DNA of 64,000 nt from Sphingomonas cannabina (GTDB lineage Bacteria; Pseudomonadota; Alphaproteobacteria; Sphingomonadales; Sphingomonadaceae). The position numbers were made by a program, and so were the translations under genes. The notes under the pieces were generated by a model. That model saw nothing but the letters and a program-made list of their open reading frames with translations, searched no databases and was not told the origin of the DNA. Below, piece after piece: positions 25,690 through 33,133 of the stretch (the stretch's first letter is position 1; every line of letters begins with the position of its first letter). The stretch spans positions 3,271,001 to 3,335,000 of the forward strand of contig NZ_CP090059.1 in the NCBI RefSeq assembly GCF_021391395.1, written 5' to 3'.

Positions 25690-25786
25690 TGCACCTCCTT
25701 TCCCGGCAACGGGCGGACCGTTCACCACCGATTCCGGTCGTCCGATTTATGAGTTGATCGCGAATTGCCCGTCCGCCTGCCTCCCG

Positions 25787-26695
25787 TCACCCGTCATCTT
25801 CATCCCCGTCCCAATCGGTGATCCGCCAGCCGCCGAACAGGGCGCGGCGGGGTTCGTGGGGCGGCTTCGCCGGGTCGGCCTTGCTCCAGCCGGTCACCTG
25901 CTCGAGATCGGGGAGGACGGGGACCTCGCCGGGCCAGCCGCTCGGCCCGCCGCGCGCGCGGCGGGCGGCTTCGGCGATCAGGAAGGCCTCGCGGTCGCGG
26001 GCCATCCGCGCCTCGTGCATCAGGGCGAGGCGCATCGAATAAGCGTCGCCGGATTCGCCGCGCCGGCGGCGGGCCTCGGGCGGCACCTCGGCCAGCCGCG
26101 CCTCCTTCTGGTGGAGATGGAGGAGCTGCAGCGCCTGGTCGGGCGTCATGCGCGGCATGGCGGGGCGGTCGTTGTGGCGCCAGTCGTCATGCTCATGCGC
26201 CTCGACCGCGAAGCCGGCGAGCAGCGCGGCCTCGACCTGCTCATAGCCCTCCTGGAGCGCCAGCCGCATCTCGCGCGCGAAGCCGGGATCGCGGCGGCGC
26301 AGGTCGTAGAAGGCGGCATGGGAAAAGCCCGCCGCGGCCGCGGCGAGGCGGATGTTGGCGGTGACGCTGAGCGCGGCGAGGAAGGTCTGGCGCGCGGTGC
26401 GGGTGAGCGATCCCTTCTGTGCGCGGCGGAGCTGGACCCGGCCCGAGGCGGTGCGGACCGGCCGCGGCTCCCCTTCCCCCGCATCGGCGACACGACCGTG
26501 CAGCCGCGCATGGGCGATGGCGAGCGCGGCGTCCCATTGCGCGGCGAAGGCGGGGTGCCTGGCGCGGCGCTTCGTCAGCATCGAGCGGTTGAGGCCGAGC
26601 TGCTCGGCGGCGGCGCGGGCGTTGCCGGTGCGGCGCAGGACGCGCAGGAATGCGCGGTTCTGCATCACCTGGTTGCGGTTGAGCGGTCTGGTCAT
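25787..26695 (-). CDS. Orphan protein with two helix-turn-helix motifs (phage terminase small subunit-like)
   Basis: This 302-residue protein carries two related HTH segments: FLRVLRRTGNARAAAEQLGL with NRSMLTKRRARHP (about 16-50), and FLAALSVTANIRLAAAAAGF with SHAAFYDLRRRDPGF (about 105-140). This spacing and the RxxDPxF ending recall phBC6A51-type HTH and small terminase proteins of prophages. The rest is Arg- and Glu-rich and unrecognised. No other phage gene is nearby, so it is a remnant or a domesticated DNA-binding protein. A 12-bp AGGA-AAAA-TCCT palindrome (26711-26722) lies 16 bases upstream of its start. Confidence 0.55.
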   Translation of the reverse strand: MTRPLNRNQVMQNRAFLRVLRRTGNARAAAEQLGLNRSMLTKRRARHPAFAAQWDAALAIAHARLHGRVADAGEGEPRPVRTASGRVQLRRAQKGSLTRTARQTFLAALSVTANIRLAAAAAGFSHAAFYDLRRRDPGFAREMRLALQEGYEQVEAALLAGFAVEAHEHDDWRHNDRPAMPRMTPDQALQLLHLHQKEARLAEVPPEARRRRGESGDAYSMRLALMHEARMARDREAFLIAEAARRARGGPSGWPGEVPVLPDLEQVTGWSKADPAKPPHEPRRALFGGWRITDWDGDEDDG

Positions 26696-26747
26696 TTCCG
26701 ACGGGGTCGCAGGAAAAATCCTACATTTCTAGGGGGGATCTACTCCA

Positions 26748-26938
26748 GATCCTCCTCCGCCAGGGGAGTGTCAGGTCGGATCGTCCCCCGGACGATCCTT
26801 GACCGTGCGGGGCACGGTCAACCTGACACTGGCGTCGCGTAGCGATGACGGAGGGGGAGGAAGCACGTCGCTAGGGGGTCGCCGTCCTCCCCCTCCGTCA
26901 GCCTGCGGCCGACACCTCCCCCTGGCGGGGGAGGATTT
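26748..26938. repeat. Intergenic palindromic repeat, family A copy 2 (with internal insert)
   Basis: Outer arms match family A: ATCCTCCTCCGCCAGGGGAG on the left and TCCCCCTGGCGGGGGAGGAT on the right. It is about 60 bp longer than the other copies. The extra part is at 26768-26828 and is itself an inverted repeat: GTCAGGT ... ACCTGAC flanking GGATCGTCCCCCGGACGATCC and GACCGTGCGGGGCACGGTC hairpins. It lies between the tandem-HTH gene and the ArsR operator. Confidence 0.85.
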
Positions 26939-26955
26939 GGAGCAGGCGCCCTGCG

Positions 26956-26984
26956 TTGACAGACTCATAACTCGTGAGTTATGC
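26956..26984 (+). promoter_or_regulatory. Candidate promoter with palindromic operator for the ArsR gene
   Basis: TTGACA (26956-26961) and a TTATGC hexamer (26979-26984) are spaced 17 bases. A perfect 18-bp palindrome CATAACTCGTGAGTTATG (26966-26983) fills the spacer and the -10. A related CCCATA-N10-TATGGG element follows at about 26990-27011. An ArsR dimer bound here would block RNA polymerase, which fits autoregulation. This is read from sequence only. Confidence 0.65.
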
Positions 26985-27016
26985 GACAACCCATAGCCAA
27001 CGAGTTATGGGTTTCG

Positions 27017-27340
27017 ATGCCGCACGTCCACGACATCCTCTTCAAGACGCTCGCCGATCCAACGCGGCGGGCGATCTTCGAGCGGCTGTGCCGGGAGGGG
27101 GAGCAGACGGTCGGGGCGCTGACCGCGCATGCCGGCGTATCGCAGCCGGCGGTGTCGAAGCATCTCGGCGTGCTCAAGCAGGCCGGGCTGGTGCGCGACC
27201 GGCAGGACGGGCGGCAGACGCACTACAGCGCGCAGCGCGGCGCGCTGGCGCCGCTGGTCGACTGGACGAGCCGGATGACCGGCTTCTGGGAACAGCGGTT
27301 CGACGACCTCGAGGATTTGCTGAAAAGGATGGATCAATGA
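27017..27340 (+). CDS. ArsR-family transcriptional regulator
   Basis: This 107-residue winged-helix protein has LFKTLADPTRRAIFERL, then TVGALTAHAGVSQPAVSKHLGVLKQAGLV, the recognition helix, and the wing RQDGRQTHYSAQ. There is no metal-binding cysteine pair, so it belongs to the non-metal branch usually linked to an SRPBCC/AHSA1 gene, as here. The ATG at 27017 is chosen because the upstream codons overlap the palindromic operator. Its stop overlaps the next gene by four bases (ATGA). Confidence 0.85.
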   Translation: MPHVHDILFKTLADPTRRAIFERLCREGEQTVGALTAHAGVSQPAVSKHLGVLKQAGLVRDRQDGRQTHYSAQRGALAPLVDWTSRMTGFWEQRFDDLEDLLKRMDQ

Positions 27341-27768
27341 CCGAGACCATGGCCGAGACGCGCAGCGTCGTCGTCGAGCGCGACATCCCGCATCCGCCGG
27401 AGCGGGTCTGGCGCGCGCTCACCCTGCCCCACCTGATCGAGGAATGGCTGATGAAGAACGACTTCGTTCCCGTCGTCGGCCACCGCTTCAACCTGACCGG
27501 CGAGTGGGGCGGCGTGCTGGACTGCGAGGTGCTCGTCGTCGAGCCGGACCGGGAGCTGGCCTACAGCTGGAACTTCCGGCACGACGATCCGGCGTTCGGC
27601 CTGGAGAGCGTGGTGACCTTCACGCTGACGCCGACCGGTACCGGCACGCGGCTGCGCATGGAGCAGCAAGGCTTCCGGCCGGACCAGAAACAGGCCTATG
27701 GTGGCGCCAGGGCGGGATGGCAGCAGTTCCTCGCCCGGCTGGAGCAGGTCGCGGCGCGCGCCGACTGA
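27337..27768 (+). CDS. SRPBCC (AHSA1-type) domain protein
   Basis: This 143-residue protein has the START-like fold of the AHSA1 family: VVERDIPHPPERVWRALTLPHLIEEWLM, GGVLDCEVLVVEPDRELAYSW and a C-terminal helix GARAGWQQFLARLEQVA. These domains hold a hydrophobic ligand in a deep pocket; the ligand is unknown. Translation is probably coupled to arsR through the ATGA overlap. This ArsR-AHSA1 pairing recurs in many soil bacteria. Confidence 0.82.
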   Translation: MTETMAETRSVVVERDIPHPPERVWRALTLPHLIEEWLMKNDFVPVVGHRFNLTGEWGGVLDCEVLVVEPDRELAYSWNFRHDDPAFGLESVVTFTLTPTGTGTRLRMEQQGFRPDQKQAYGGARAGWQQFLARLEQVAARAD

Positions 27769-27783
27769 GAGAGGGAGGCTCCG

Positions 27784-28011
27784 ATGAACTGGAATGCGTG
27801 GATCCGGCAAGGCCATCGCTGGCTGTCGATCGTCTTCACCGTGACCGTGATCGCCAATTTCGTCGCGATGGCGCTGGGGGAGCCGCCGGCCTGGGTGGTC
27901 TATTCGCCGCTGCCGCCGCTGTTCCTGCTGCTGTTCAGCGGGCTGTACATGTTCGTGCTGCCCCATGCCGTCCGGTGGCGCGACGCGCGGCGCGCGGGCA
28001 GCCGGGCCTAG
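27784..28011 (+). CDS. Small two-helix membrane protein
   Basis: This 75-residue protein has two predicted membrane helices (about 14-32 and 42-62), LSIVFTVTVIANFVAMALG and LPPLFLLLFSGLYMFVLP, with basic ends. A GGGAGG stands eight bases before the ATG. It lies 15 bases after the SRPBCC gene and is probably part of the same ArsR-controlled operon. I know no function for the family. Confidence 0.65.
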   Translation: MNWNAWIRQGHRWLSIVFTVTVIANFVAMALGEPPAWVVYSPLPPLFLLLFSGLYMFVLPHAVRWRDARRAGSRA

Positions 28012-28015
28012 CGCC

Positions 28016-28417
28016 GTGGAGCCGAAGCTGCTGTCGGGCGGCAATCCGCAGATCGCCAAGGGCTACGGCGACGCGCCGGTGCAGGCCTATATCGCCGCCA
28101 TGCCGGGCTGGAAGCGCGAGATCGGGCAGCGCATCGACGCGGTGATCGAACGCACCGTCCCCGGCGTGCGCAAGGCGGTGAAGTGGAACTCGCCCTTCTA
28201 TGGTGCCGATGAGGAGGGCTGGTTCCTCTCGTTCCATTGCTTCACCCGGTACGTCAAGGTGACCTTCTTCCAGGGCGCGTCGCTGCACCCCGTGCCGCCG
28301 GGCAAATCCAAGTACGAGGCGGTGCGCTATCTCGACATCCACGAGGGTGCGTTCGACGAGGCGCAGTTCGCCGACTGGGTGAAGCAGGCGAGCAAATTGC
28401 CGGGCGAGCGGTTGTAG
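28016..28417 (+). CDS. DUF1801 domain protein, first of a tandem pair
   Basis: This 133-residue protein shows the DUF1801 (YdhG-like) core: VQAYIAAMPGWKREIGQRIDAVIERTVPG, then KAVKWNSPFYGADEEGWFLSFHCFTRYVKVTFFQGASL and a DIHEGAFDEAQFADWVKQA end. I chose the GTG at 28016, just after the preceding stop, rather than upstream codons that overlap the membrane protein gene. The family is small and soluble, of unknown activity. It resembles the next gene, so the pair likely arose by duplication. Confidence 0.75.
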   Translation: MEPKLLSGGNPQIAKGYGDAPVQAYIAAMPGWKREIGQRIDAVIERTVPGVRKAVKWNSPFYGADEEGWFLSFHCFTRYVKVTFFQGASLHPVPPGKSKYEAVRYLDIHEGAFDEAQFADWVKQASKLPGERL

Positions 28418-28432
28418 GAGAGGACGAGCGTC

Positions 28433-28861
28433 ATGACGGATGGACTTGGGGATGGTTCGCCCTCGGAGCTGATCGACGCGCGGATCGCGGCGCTGGGCGA
28501 CTGGCGGGGCGCGATGCTGGCCAGGCTGCGCGCCGTCATCAGGACGGCCGATCCGGATGTGGTCGAGGCGGTGAAGTGGCGCAAGCCGTCGAACCCGATG
28601 GGGGTCCCGACGTGGGAGCATGCCGGGATCATCTGCACCGGCGAGACCTACAAGGACAAGGTGAAGCTGACCTTTGCCCGCGGGGCGTCGCTGGAGGACA
28701 CGGCAGGGTTGTTCAACGCCAGCCTGGACGGCGGCACCCGGCGTGCGATCGATTTCCGGGAGGGCGCCCCGATCGATGAGGCGGCGCTGGCGGCGCTCGT
28801 CCGGAGCGCGGTGGCGCTGAACCTGACGACAGCCGCGGCGCGGGGTGGCAAGCGCGGTTAG
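28433..28861 (+). CDS. DUF1801 domain protein, second of a tandem pair
   Basis: This 142-residue protein has the same fold signs as its neighbour: IAALGDWRGAMLARLRAVIRTADPD, VEAVKWRKPSNPMGVPTWEHAGIICTGETYKDKVKLTFARGASL, and DEAALAALVRSAVALN. An AGGAGAGG lies 15 bases before the ATG. It ends the ArsR-SRPBCC-membrane protein-DUF1801-DUF1801 run, just before a MITE-like repeat. Confidence 0.75.
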   Translation: MTDGLGDGSPSELIDARIAALGDWRGAMLARLRAVIRTADPDVVEAVKWRKPSNPMGVPTWEHAGIICTGETYKDKVKLTFARGASLEDTAGLFNASLDGGTRRAIDFREGAPIDEAALAALVRSAVALNLTTAAARGGKRG

Positions 28862-28894
28862 GGGTCAGGGTCAGGGTCAGAGCAAGGCAGAAGT

Positions 28895-29070
28895 TTTGTT
28901 CACGCAGAGGCGCGGAGAGCGCAGAGGCGTGTCGCCTGGAATGCCCGTCTCGCGTCAGCGAGACCTTCTCATTACTGGTTGCTGGCAGCCCAGTTTTGAA
29001 GGCCGCTGGCGCGGCCGAAGGTATAGCAAGCGACGCATCTCTGCGCTCTCTGCGCCTCTGCGTGAACAAA
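28895..29070. repeat. MITE-like inverted-repeat element, family E copy 1
   Basis: This 176-bp element has terminal inverted repeats starting TTTGTTCACGCAGAGGCGCG and ending GCGCCTCTGCGTGAACAAA. Inside are two palindromes, GTCTCGCGTCAGCGAGAC and GGCCGCTGGCGCGGCC, separated by an AT-richer spacer. The second copy (32620-32787) carries the same two palindromes in the opposite orientation. It codes for nothing recognisable. It occupies most of the 381-bp gap between the DUF1801 genes and rplK. Confidence 0.8.
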
Positions 29071-29128
29071 TTCTTCCTTCTTTTCCCTTCGCATCCTCGC
29101 ACCCTCGCGAGAACCAGAAATGAAGCTG

Positions 29129-29157
29129 TTGCCGCCGAACAGCCTTTCGGCTATGCG
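29129..29157 (+). promoter_or_regulatory. Candidate promoter for rplK-rplA
   Basis: TTGCCG and TATGCG with a 17-base spacer lie 86 bases before the rplK start. A promoter is needed here because rplK is cut off from nusG. The hexamers are imperfect. Confidence 0.35.
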
Positions 29158-29242
29158 CGCCGGCTTCCGTCATAGCGGAAAATCCCTGCGGGAGACGGCC
29201 GCCGTGCCGTCGCTTGGACCGCTAAACTTGGAATAGAGTGAC

Positions 29243-29674
29243 ATGGCAAAGAAGATTACCGGCTATATCAAGCTGCAGGTGCCCGCCGGCGCCGCCAACC
29301 CGTCGCCGCCGATCGGCCCGGCGCTGGGTCAGCGCGGCGTCAACATCATGGAGTTCTGCAAGGCGTTCAACGCCGCGACCGGCGACCTCGAGAAGGGCGC
29401 GCCGATCCCGACCGTGATCACCGTCTATGCGGACCGCTCCTTCTCGTTCGAGACGAAGACGCCGCCGGCGACCTTCCTCATCAAGAAGGCGGCGAACCTC
29501 AAGTCGGGCTCGAAGGAGCCGGGCAAGGTCTCCGCGGGCAAGATCGCGCGCTCGAAGCTGAGCGAGATCGCCGAGATCAAGATGAAGGACCTGAACGCCA
29601 ACGACATCGAGGCGGCGACCCGCATCATCGAAGGCTCGGCCCGCGCGATGGGCCTCGAAGTGGTGGAGGGCTGA
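29243..29674 (+). CDS. rplK: 50S ribosomal protein L11
   Basis: This 143-residue protein begins [32 protein letters not shown] with the conserved proline-rich N-terminal domain and continues [10 protein letters not shown]; the C-terminal rRNA-binding domain (about 75-143) ends [11 protein letters not shown]11 binds the GTPase-associated centre of 23S rRNA. It is followed after four bases by rplA. Its usual upstream neighbour nusG is 7.7 kb away. Confidence 0.97.
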   Translation: MAKKITGYIKLQVPAGAANPSPPIGPALGQRGVNIMEFCKAFNAATGDLEKGAPIPTVITVYADRSFSFETKTPPATFLIKKAANLKSGSKEPGKVSAGKIARSKLSEIAEIKMKDLNANDIEAATRIIEGSARAMGLEVVEG

Positions 29675-29678
29675 TCCG

Positions 29679-30377
29679 ATGACCAAGCTCAGCAAGAAGG
29701 CGAAGGCGCTGGCCACCGCGGTCGACCGCGAGAAGCTCTACGGCGTCGATGAGGCGATCAGCCTCGCCAAGACCCACGCGACCGCCAAGTTCGACGAGAC
29801 CATCGAGGTCGCGCTCAACCTGGGCGTCGACCCGCGTCACGCCGACCAGATGGTGCGCGGCGTGGTGACGCTGCCCAAGGGCACCGGCAAGACCGTGCGC
29901 GTCGGCGTGTTCGCCAAGGGCGCGAAGGCGGACGAGGCCCGCGAGGCGGGTGCGGACGTGGTCGGCGCCGAGGATCTGATGGAGATCGTCCAGGGCGGCA
30001 CCATCGACTTCGACCGCTGCATCGCGACCCCGGACATGATGGGCGTCGTCGGCCGGCTCGGCAAGGTGCTGGGTCCGAAGGGCCTGATGCCGAACCCGAA
30101 GCTCGGCACCGTGACCATGAACGTCGCCGAGGCCGTCAAGGCGGCCAAGGGCGGCCAGGTCGAGTATCGCGTCGAGAAGGCGGGCATCATCCACTCGGGC
30201 ATCGGCAAGGCGTCGTTCCCGGCGGAAGACCTGCGCGCGAACTTCGACGCGCTGGTCGACGCGGTGATCAAGGCCAAGCCGTCGGGCGCGAAGGGCAAGT
30301 ACCTGAAGAAGGTCGCCGTCAGCTCGTCGATGGGCCCGGGCATCAAGGTCGACACGGCCGAGGTCGCGGGGGCCTGA
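29679..30377 (+). CDS. rplA: 50S ribosomal protein L1
   Basis: This 232-residue protein has the L1 signature: [21 protein letters not shown], then [22 protein letters not shown] and [15 protein letters not shown]1 binds the mobile stalk of 23S rRNA and in many bacteria represses its own mRNA. A family A palindrome and then a strong hairpin terminator follow, and the next ribosomal genes (rplJL) come 2.8 kb later. Confidence 0.97.
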   Translation: MTKLSKKAKALATAVDREKLYGVDEAISLAKTHATAKFDETIEVALNLGVDPRHADQMVRGVVTLPKGTGKTVRVGVFAKGAKADEAREAGADVVGAEDLMEIVQGGTIDFDRCIATPDMMGVVGRLGKVLGPKGLMPNPKLGTVTMNVAEAVKAAKGGQVEYRVEKAGIIHSGIGKASFPAEDLRANFDALVDAVIKAKPSGAKGKYLKKVAVSSSMGPGIKVDTAEVAGA

Positions 30378-30384
30378 ACCTCCA

Positions 30385-30508
30385 ATCCTCCCCCGCCAGG
30401 GGGAGGTGTCGGCCGTAGGCTGACGGAGGGGGAGGAAGCACGCCGATAGTTGGTCGCGTCCTCCCCCTCCGTCGCCTTCGGCGCCACCTCCCCCTGGCGG
30501 GGGAGGAT
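30385..30508. repeat. Intergenic palindromic repeat, family A copy 3
   Basis: This 124-bp copy has arms ATCCTCCCCCGCCAGGGGGA and TCCCCCTGGCGGGGGAGGAT. The inner hairpin is GGCCGTAGGC rather than the AGCCGCAGGCT of other copies. It starts 7 bases after the rplA stop, so it is transcribed as the 3' end of the rplKA mRNA. Confidence 0.9.
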
Positions 30509-30537
30509 CGAATGTCGATCCACTTCATCCATGCAAA

Positions 30538-30572
30538 GAAAGGGCCGGAAAGGATTTTCCGGCCCTTTTTCT
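30538..30572 (+). terminator. Rho-independent terminator after rplA
   Basis: A strong hairpin AAAGGGCCGGAAA / TTTTCCGGCCCTTT is followed by TTTCTTTG. It ends rplK-rplA and lies downstream of the family A repeat. Confidence 0.85.
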
Positions 30573-30608
30573 TTGAAGCCGCGGGCCAGGATGGGGTAAG
30601 GGCGGGCC

Positions 30609-32183
30609 ATGCCGATCAGGACTGTAGTAAAGCCGACCTTTTTCGGACGCGCCCGCCTCGTGGTGGCGTGGTCCGCGCTTGCCGCCGCGATCGCCGCGCC
30701 CGCCTCCGCGCAGCAGGCGCCGAAGCCGCCGCAGCAGCTGTTGCCGCCGCAGGTGCTGTCGCAGCAGAAGGGCCCGGTGGAGGCACCGCCCGCCGCGACC
30801 ACGGGCACGCCGGCGCAGAATACGCCGGTGCCCGCGCCGTTCGTGCCGGCACCCCCGATCATCCCGCTGCCCAAGCTGAGCGCCGAGCAGGCGGCGCAGC
30901 TCACGCAGATGCTGCGCGAGGGGCGGATGGCGCAGGGGCTGCGCTATGCCCGCGACGAGCGGCCGATCCCGACCGAGAACGACGCGCTGGTGCGCGCGGC
31001 GCTCGACTATGCGCGGGCGGTGCACAACGGGCGGCTCGATACGGCGGACTTCGAGGAGGACTGGGGCCTGCGTCCCGGCGCGTACGATCCCCTGCCCGCC
31101 TTTGCCGAGGCGGTGAAGGGCAACAGTCTCGGCCGCTGGATCGCGCAGCTGCCGCCGCCCTACGCCGGCTATGACGGGCTGCAGAAGGGGCTGGAGCGCT
31201 ATCGCGCGATCGCCGCGGCGGGCGGGTGGAAGGCACTGCCGGCCGGGCCCGACCTGGCGCTGGGCGCGACCGGGCCGCGCGTGGCGGCGCTGCGCGAGCG
31301 GCTGGCGGTCGAGGATCCGGAGGTGACGGGGACCGGGAGCAAGTTCGACGAGGCGCTCAAGGACGCGGTGGTGCGGGCGCAGCGGCGCTACGGGCTCAAG
31401 CCGACCGGCGTCGTTTCGACGCAGACGCTCGCGGCGCTGAACGTGCCGGCGCAGGATCGCGTGCGCCAGATCATGGCGAACATGGAGCGCTGGCGCTGGC
31501 TGCCGCCGGAGCTGCCCAAGGACCGCATCCAGGTCAACATCGCCGCCGCGGTGCTGACCGTGTTCGAGGGCGACAACCCGATCATGTCGATGAAGGGCGT
31601 GACCGGCCGGCCCGGCGACGAGACGCCGATGCTGCAGTCGACGATCCACTCGATCGTGCTCAATCCGCCGTGGAACGTCCCCGCCGGCATCGCCCAGCGC
31701 GAGCTGTTCCCCAAGGGCGCGGGCTATCTTCGCGCCAATGGCTTCAAGGTGATCGGCGAGGGACCGAACCGCCGCCTCCAGCAGCAGGCGGGGCCGCAGA
31801 GCGCGCTCGGGCGCTACAAGTTCGACTTCAACAACCCTTATGCCGTGTATCTGCACGATACGCCGGTGCAGGCGAAGTTCGCGAGCTACGACCGGCTCGC
31901 CAGCCATGGCTGCGTGCGGCTCGAGCGGCCGGCGGACCTCGCGCAGCTGCTGCTGCGGAGCGATCCGGCGTGGACGCCGGAGACGATCCAGGCCGCGGTC
32001 GACACCGGCAAGACGCAGCGCGTGCAATTGAGCCGCCAGGTGGCGGTGTACCTGCTCTACTGGACCGCCTTCGCCAGCGCCAACGGCACGATGAACTTCC
32101 GCGGCGATCCCTATGGCTGGGACAAGCTGCTCGCCGACAAGATCGAGAAGCGCTCGGTCGCGCAGGCCGCGGTCGCCAACTGA
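30609..32183 (+). CDS. L,D-transpeptidase (YcbB/LdtD-like)
   Basis: This 524-residue periplasmic enzyme forms 3-3 peptidoglycan crosslinks. It has a signal peptide ending PASAQQ (about residue 36), a Pro/Gln-rich linker, a scaffold domain, a peptidoglycan-binding domain (about 215-275, GATGPRVAALRERL to KPTGVVSTQTLAALN) and the YkuD catalytic domain. The catalytic motif is HDTP followed by SHGCVRLERP, with nucleophile Cys435. The length and domain order fit the YcbB group that gives beta-lactam bypass. It is one of the accessory genes between rplA and rplJ. Confidence 0.88.
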   Translation: MPIRTVVKPTFFGRARLVVAWSALAAAIAAPASAQQAPKPPQQLLPPQVLSQQKGPVEAPPAATTGTPAQNTPVPAPFVPAPPIIPLPKLSAEQAAQLTQMLREGRMAQGLRYARDERPIPTENDALVRAALDYARAVHNGRLDTADFEEDWGLRPGAYDPLPAFAEAVKGNSLGRWIAQLPPPYAGYDGLQKGLERYRAIAAAGGWKALPAGPDLALGATGPRVAALRERLAVEDPEVTGTGSKFDEALKDAVVRAQRRYGLKPTGVVSTQTLAALNVPAQDRVRQIMANMERWRWLPPELPKDRIQVNIAAAVLTVFEGDNPIMSMKGVTGRPGDETPMLQSTIHSIVLNPPWNVPAGIAQRELFPKGAGYLRANGFKVIGEGPNRRLQQQAGPQSALGRYKFDFNNPYAVYLHDTPVQAKFASYDRLASHGCVRLERPADLAQLLLRSDPAWTPETIQAAVDTGKTQRVQLSRQVAVYLLYWTAFASANGTMNFRGDPYGWDKLLADKIEKRSVAQAAVAN

Positions 32184-32204
32184 CCATCGACAGGAGAATC
32201 CGAC

Positions 32205-32543
32205 TTGAACACCCGCCGTCTCGCCCTCGCCGCCGCTTCCGCGCTCGCGCTGACGCTCGCCGCCTGCTCGGGCTCCGAGCCCACGCCGGCGCCGACCAAC
32301 GACGCGGTCGACACCACGACCGAGGAGGTCGTCAACGAGGCGCCGCCGGTCGTGAACGAGGCGCCGGTGGCCGAGCCGACCGCGAACGCCACCGCCACGC
32401 CGGCTCCCGCCGTCACGGATGACCGCTCCGCCGACGAGCAGATGTACGACGACGCCGACGCCACCGGCATGACCGCCCGCGTCGACCGCAGCGGCGGTGG
32501 CTCGAACGAGAGCGCGCCGACCGGGGTGACGGAGGAGAAGTAA
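32205..32543 (+). CDS. Small acidic lipoprotein of unknown function
   Basis: This 112-residue protein has the signal peptide LALAAASALALTLAAC with lipobox LAAC (Cys about 21). An acidic, Thr/Pro/Ala/Val-rich, probably disordered mature part follows. The start is TTG with CAGGAGAA nine bases before. It follows the L,D-transpeptidase by 21 bases and is likely co-transcribed. I see no domain. Confidence 0.6.
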   Translation: MNTRRLALAAASALALTLAACSGSEPTPAPTNDAVDTTTEEVVNEAPPVVNEAPVAEPTANATATPAPAVTDDRSADEQMYDDADATGMTARVDRSGGGSNESAPTGVTEEK

Positions 32544-32574
32544 GGCCGTCTCGGCCCGCGCGGGAATGATTCTG

Positions 32575-32824
32575 TTCACGCGAAGGCGCGAAGACGCGAA
32601 GAGAAGAAGAACAGAAGGATTTGTTCACGCGGAGACGCGGAGACGCGGAGATACGTCGCCTGTTGCGATCTCAGCCGCGCCAGCGGCCTTCAAGCTCGTC
32701 GCGTGCTTCAAGGTGTAAGGTCTCGCTGACGCGAGACGGGGCCACAGGCGAGACACCTCCGCGTCTCCGCGTCTCCGCGTGAACAAATCCTTCTTCTCTT
32801 TGCGCCTTCGCGCCTTCGCGTGAA
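32575..32824. repeat. Nested inverted repeat containing MITE-like element, family E copy 2
   Basis: Outer arms TTCACGCGAAGGCGCGAAGA and GCGCCTTCGCGCCTTCGCGTGAA enclose, after matching GAGAAGAAG / CTTCTTCTC segments, a 168-bp inner element (32620-32787). The inner ends are TTTGTTCACGCGGAGACGCG and CGCGTCTCCGCGTGAACAAA. Its core palindromes GCCGCGCCAGCGGC and GTCTCGCTGACGCGAGAC are those of copy 1 in reverse. It fills the gap between the lipoprotein gene and the rplJ promoter. Confidence 0.8.
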
Positions 32825-32847
32825 CCCCTTCTTCCAAGACGACCGGA

Positions 32848-32875
32848 TTGACTTTTCCCCACACCCGGCTATTGG
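32848..32875 (+). promoter_or_regulatory. Candidate rplJ-rplL promoter
   Basis: TTGACT and TATTGG are separated by 16 bases. The spot is 24 bases after the repeat element and leaves a leader of about 250 nt before rplJ. Long rplJ leaders bind the L10-L12 complex for autoregulation, so the non-coding stretch 32882-33133 may fold into such a site; I did not fold it. Confidence 0.45.
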
Positions 32876-33133
32876 CGCCCGCTTGCCGGCATGGGTTCGC
32901 CCCGCGCCGGCGCCGTCCGAGACAGCGGGTGGCCGGGATCTGCCGGCCTTAATCTCCCGCCTAGACGGGGACAGAATTCTTCCGGGCGCCGGCTGCCGGC
33001 GCATCGGATCGGGCCAGGCGTTGCCGCGGCCGACATGATCCTGCCCCTCACGGACAAATGCGCTCGACCCCACAAGGGCCGGGCGAGTGGACCGGGCTGT
33101 GCCCCAGGCACGGCTCATTTTGAGGAGAATGGC

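Noticed and set aside
28861..28883. Triple GGTCAG direct repeat after the second DUF1801 gene
   Set aside because: Three short hexamers are most simply slippage; no spacers or palindromes suggest CRISPR or a binding array.
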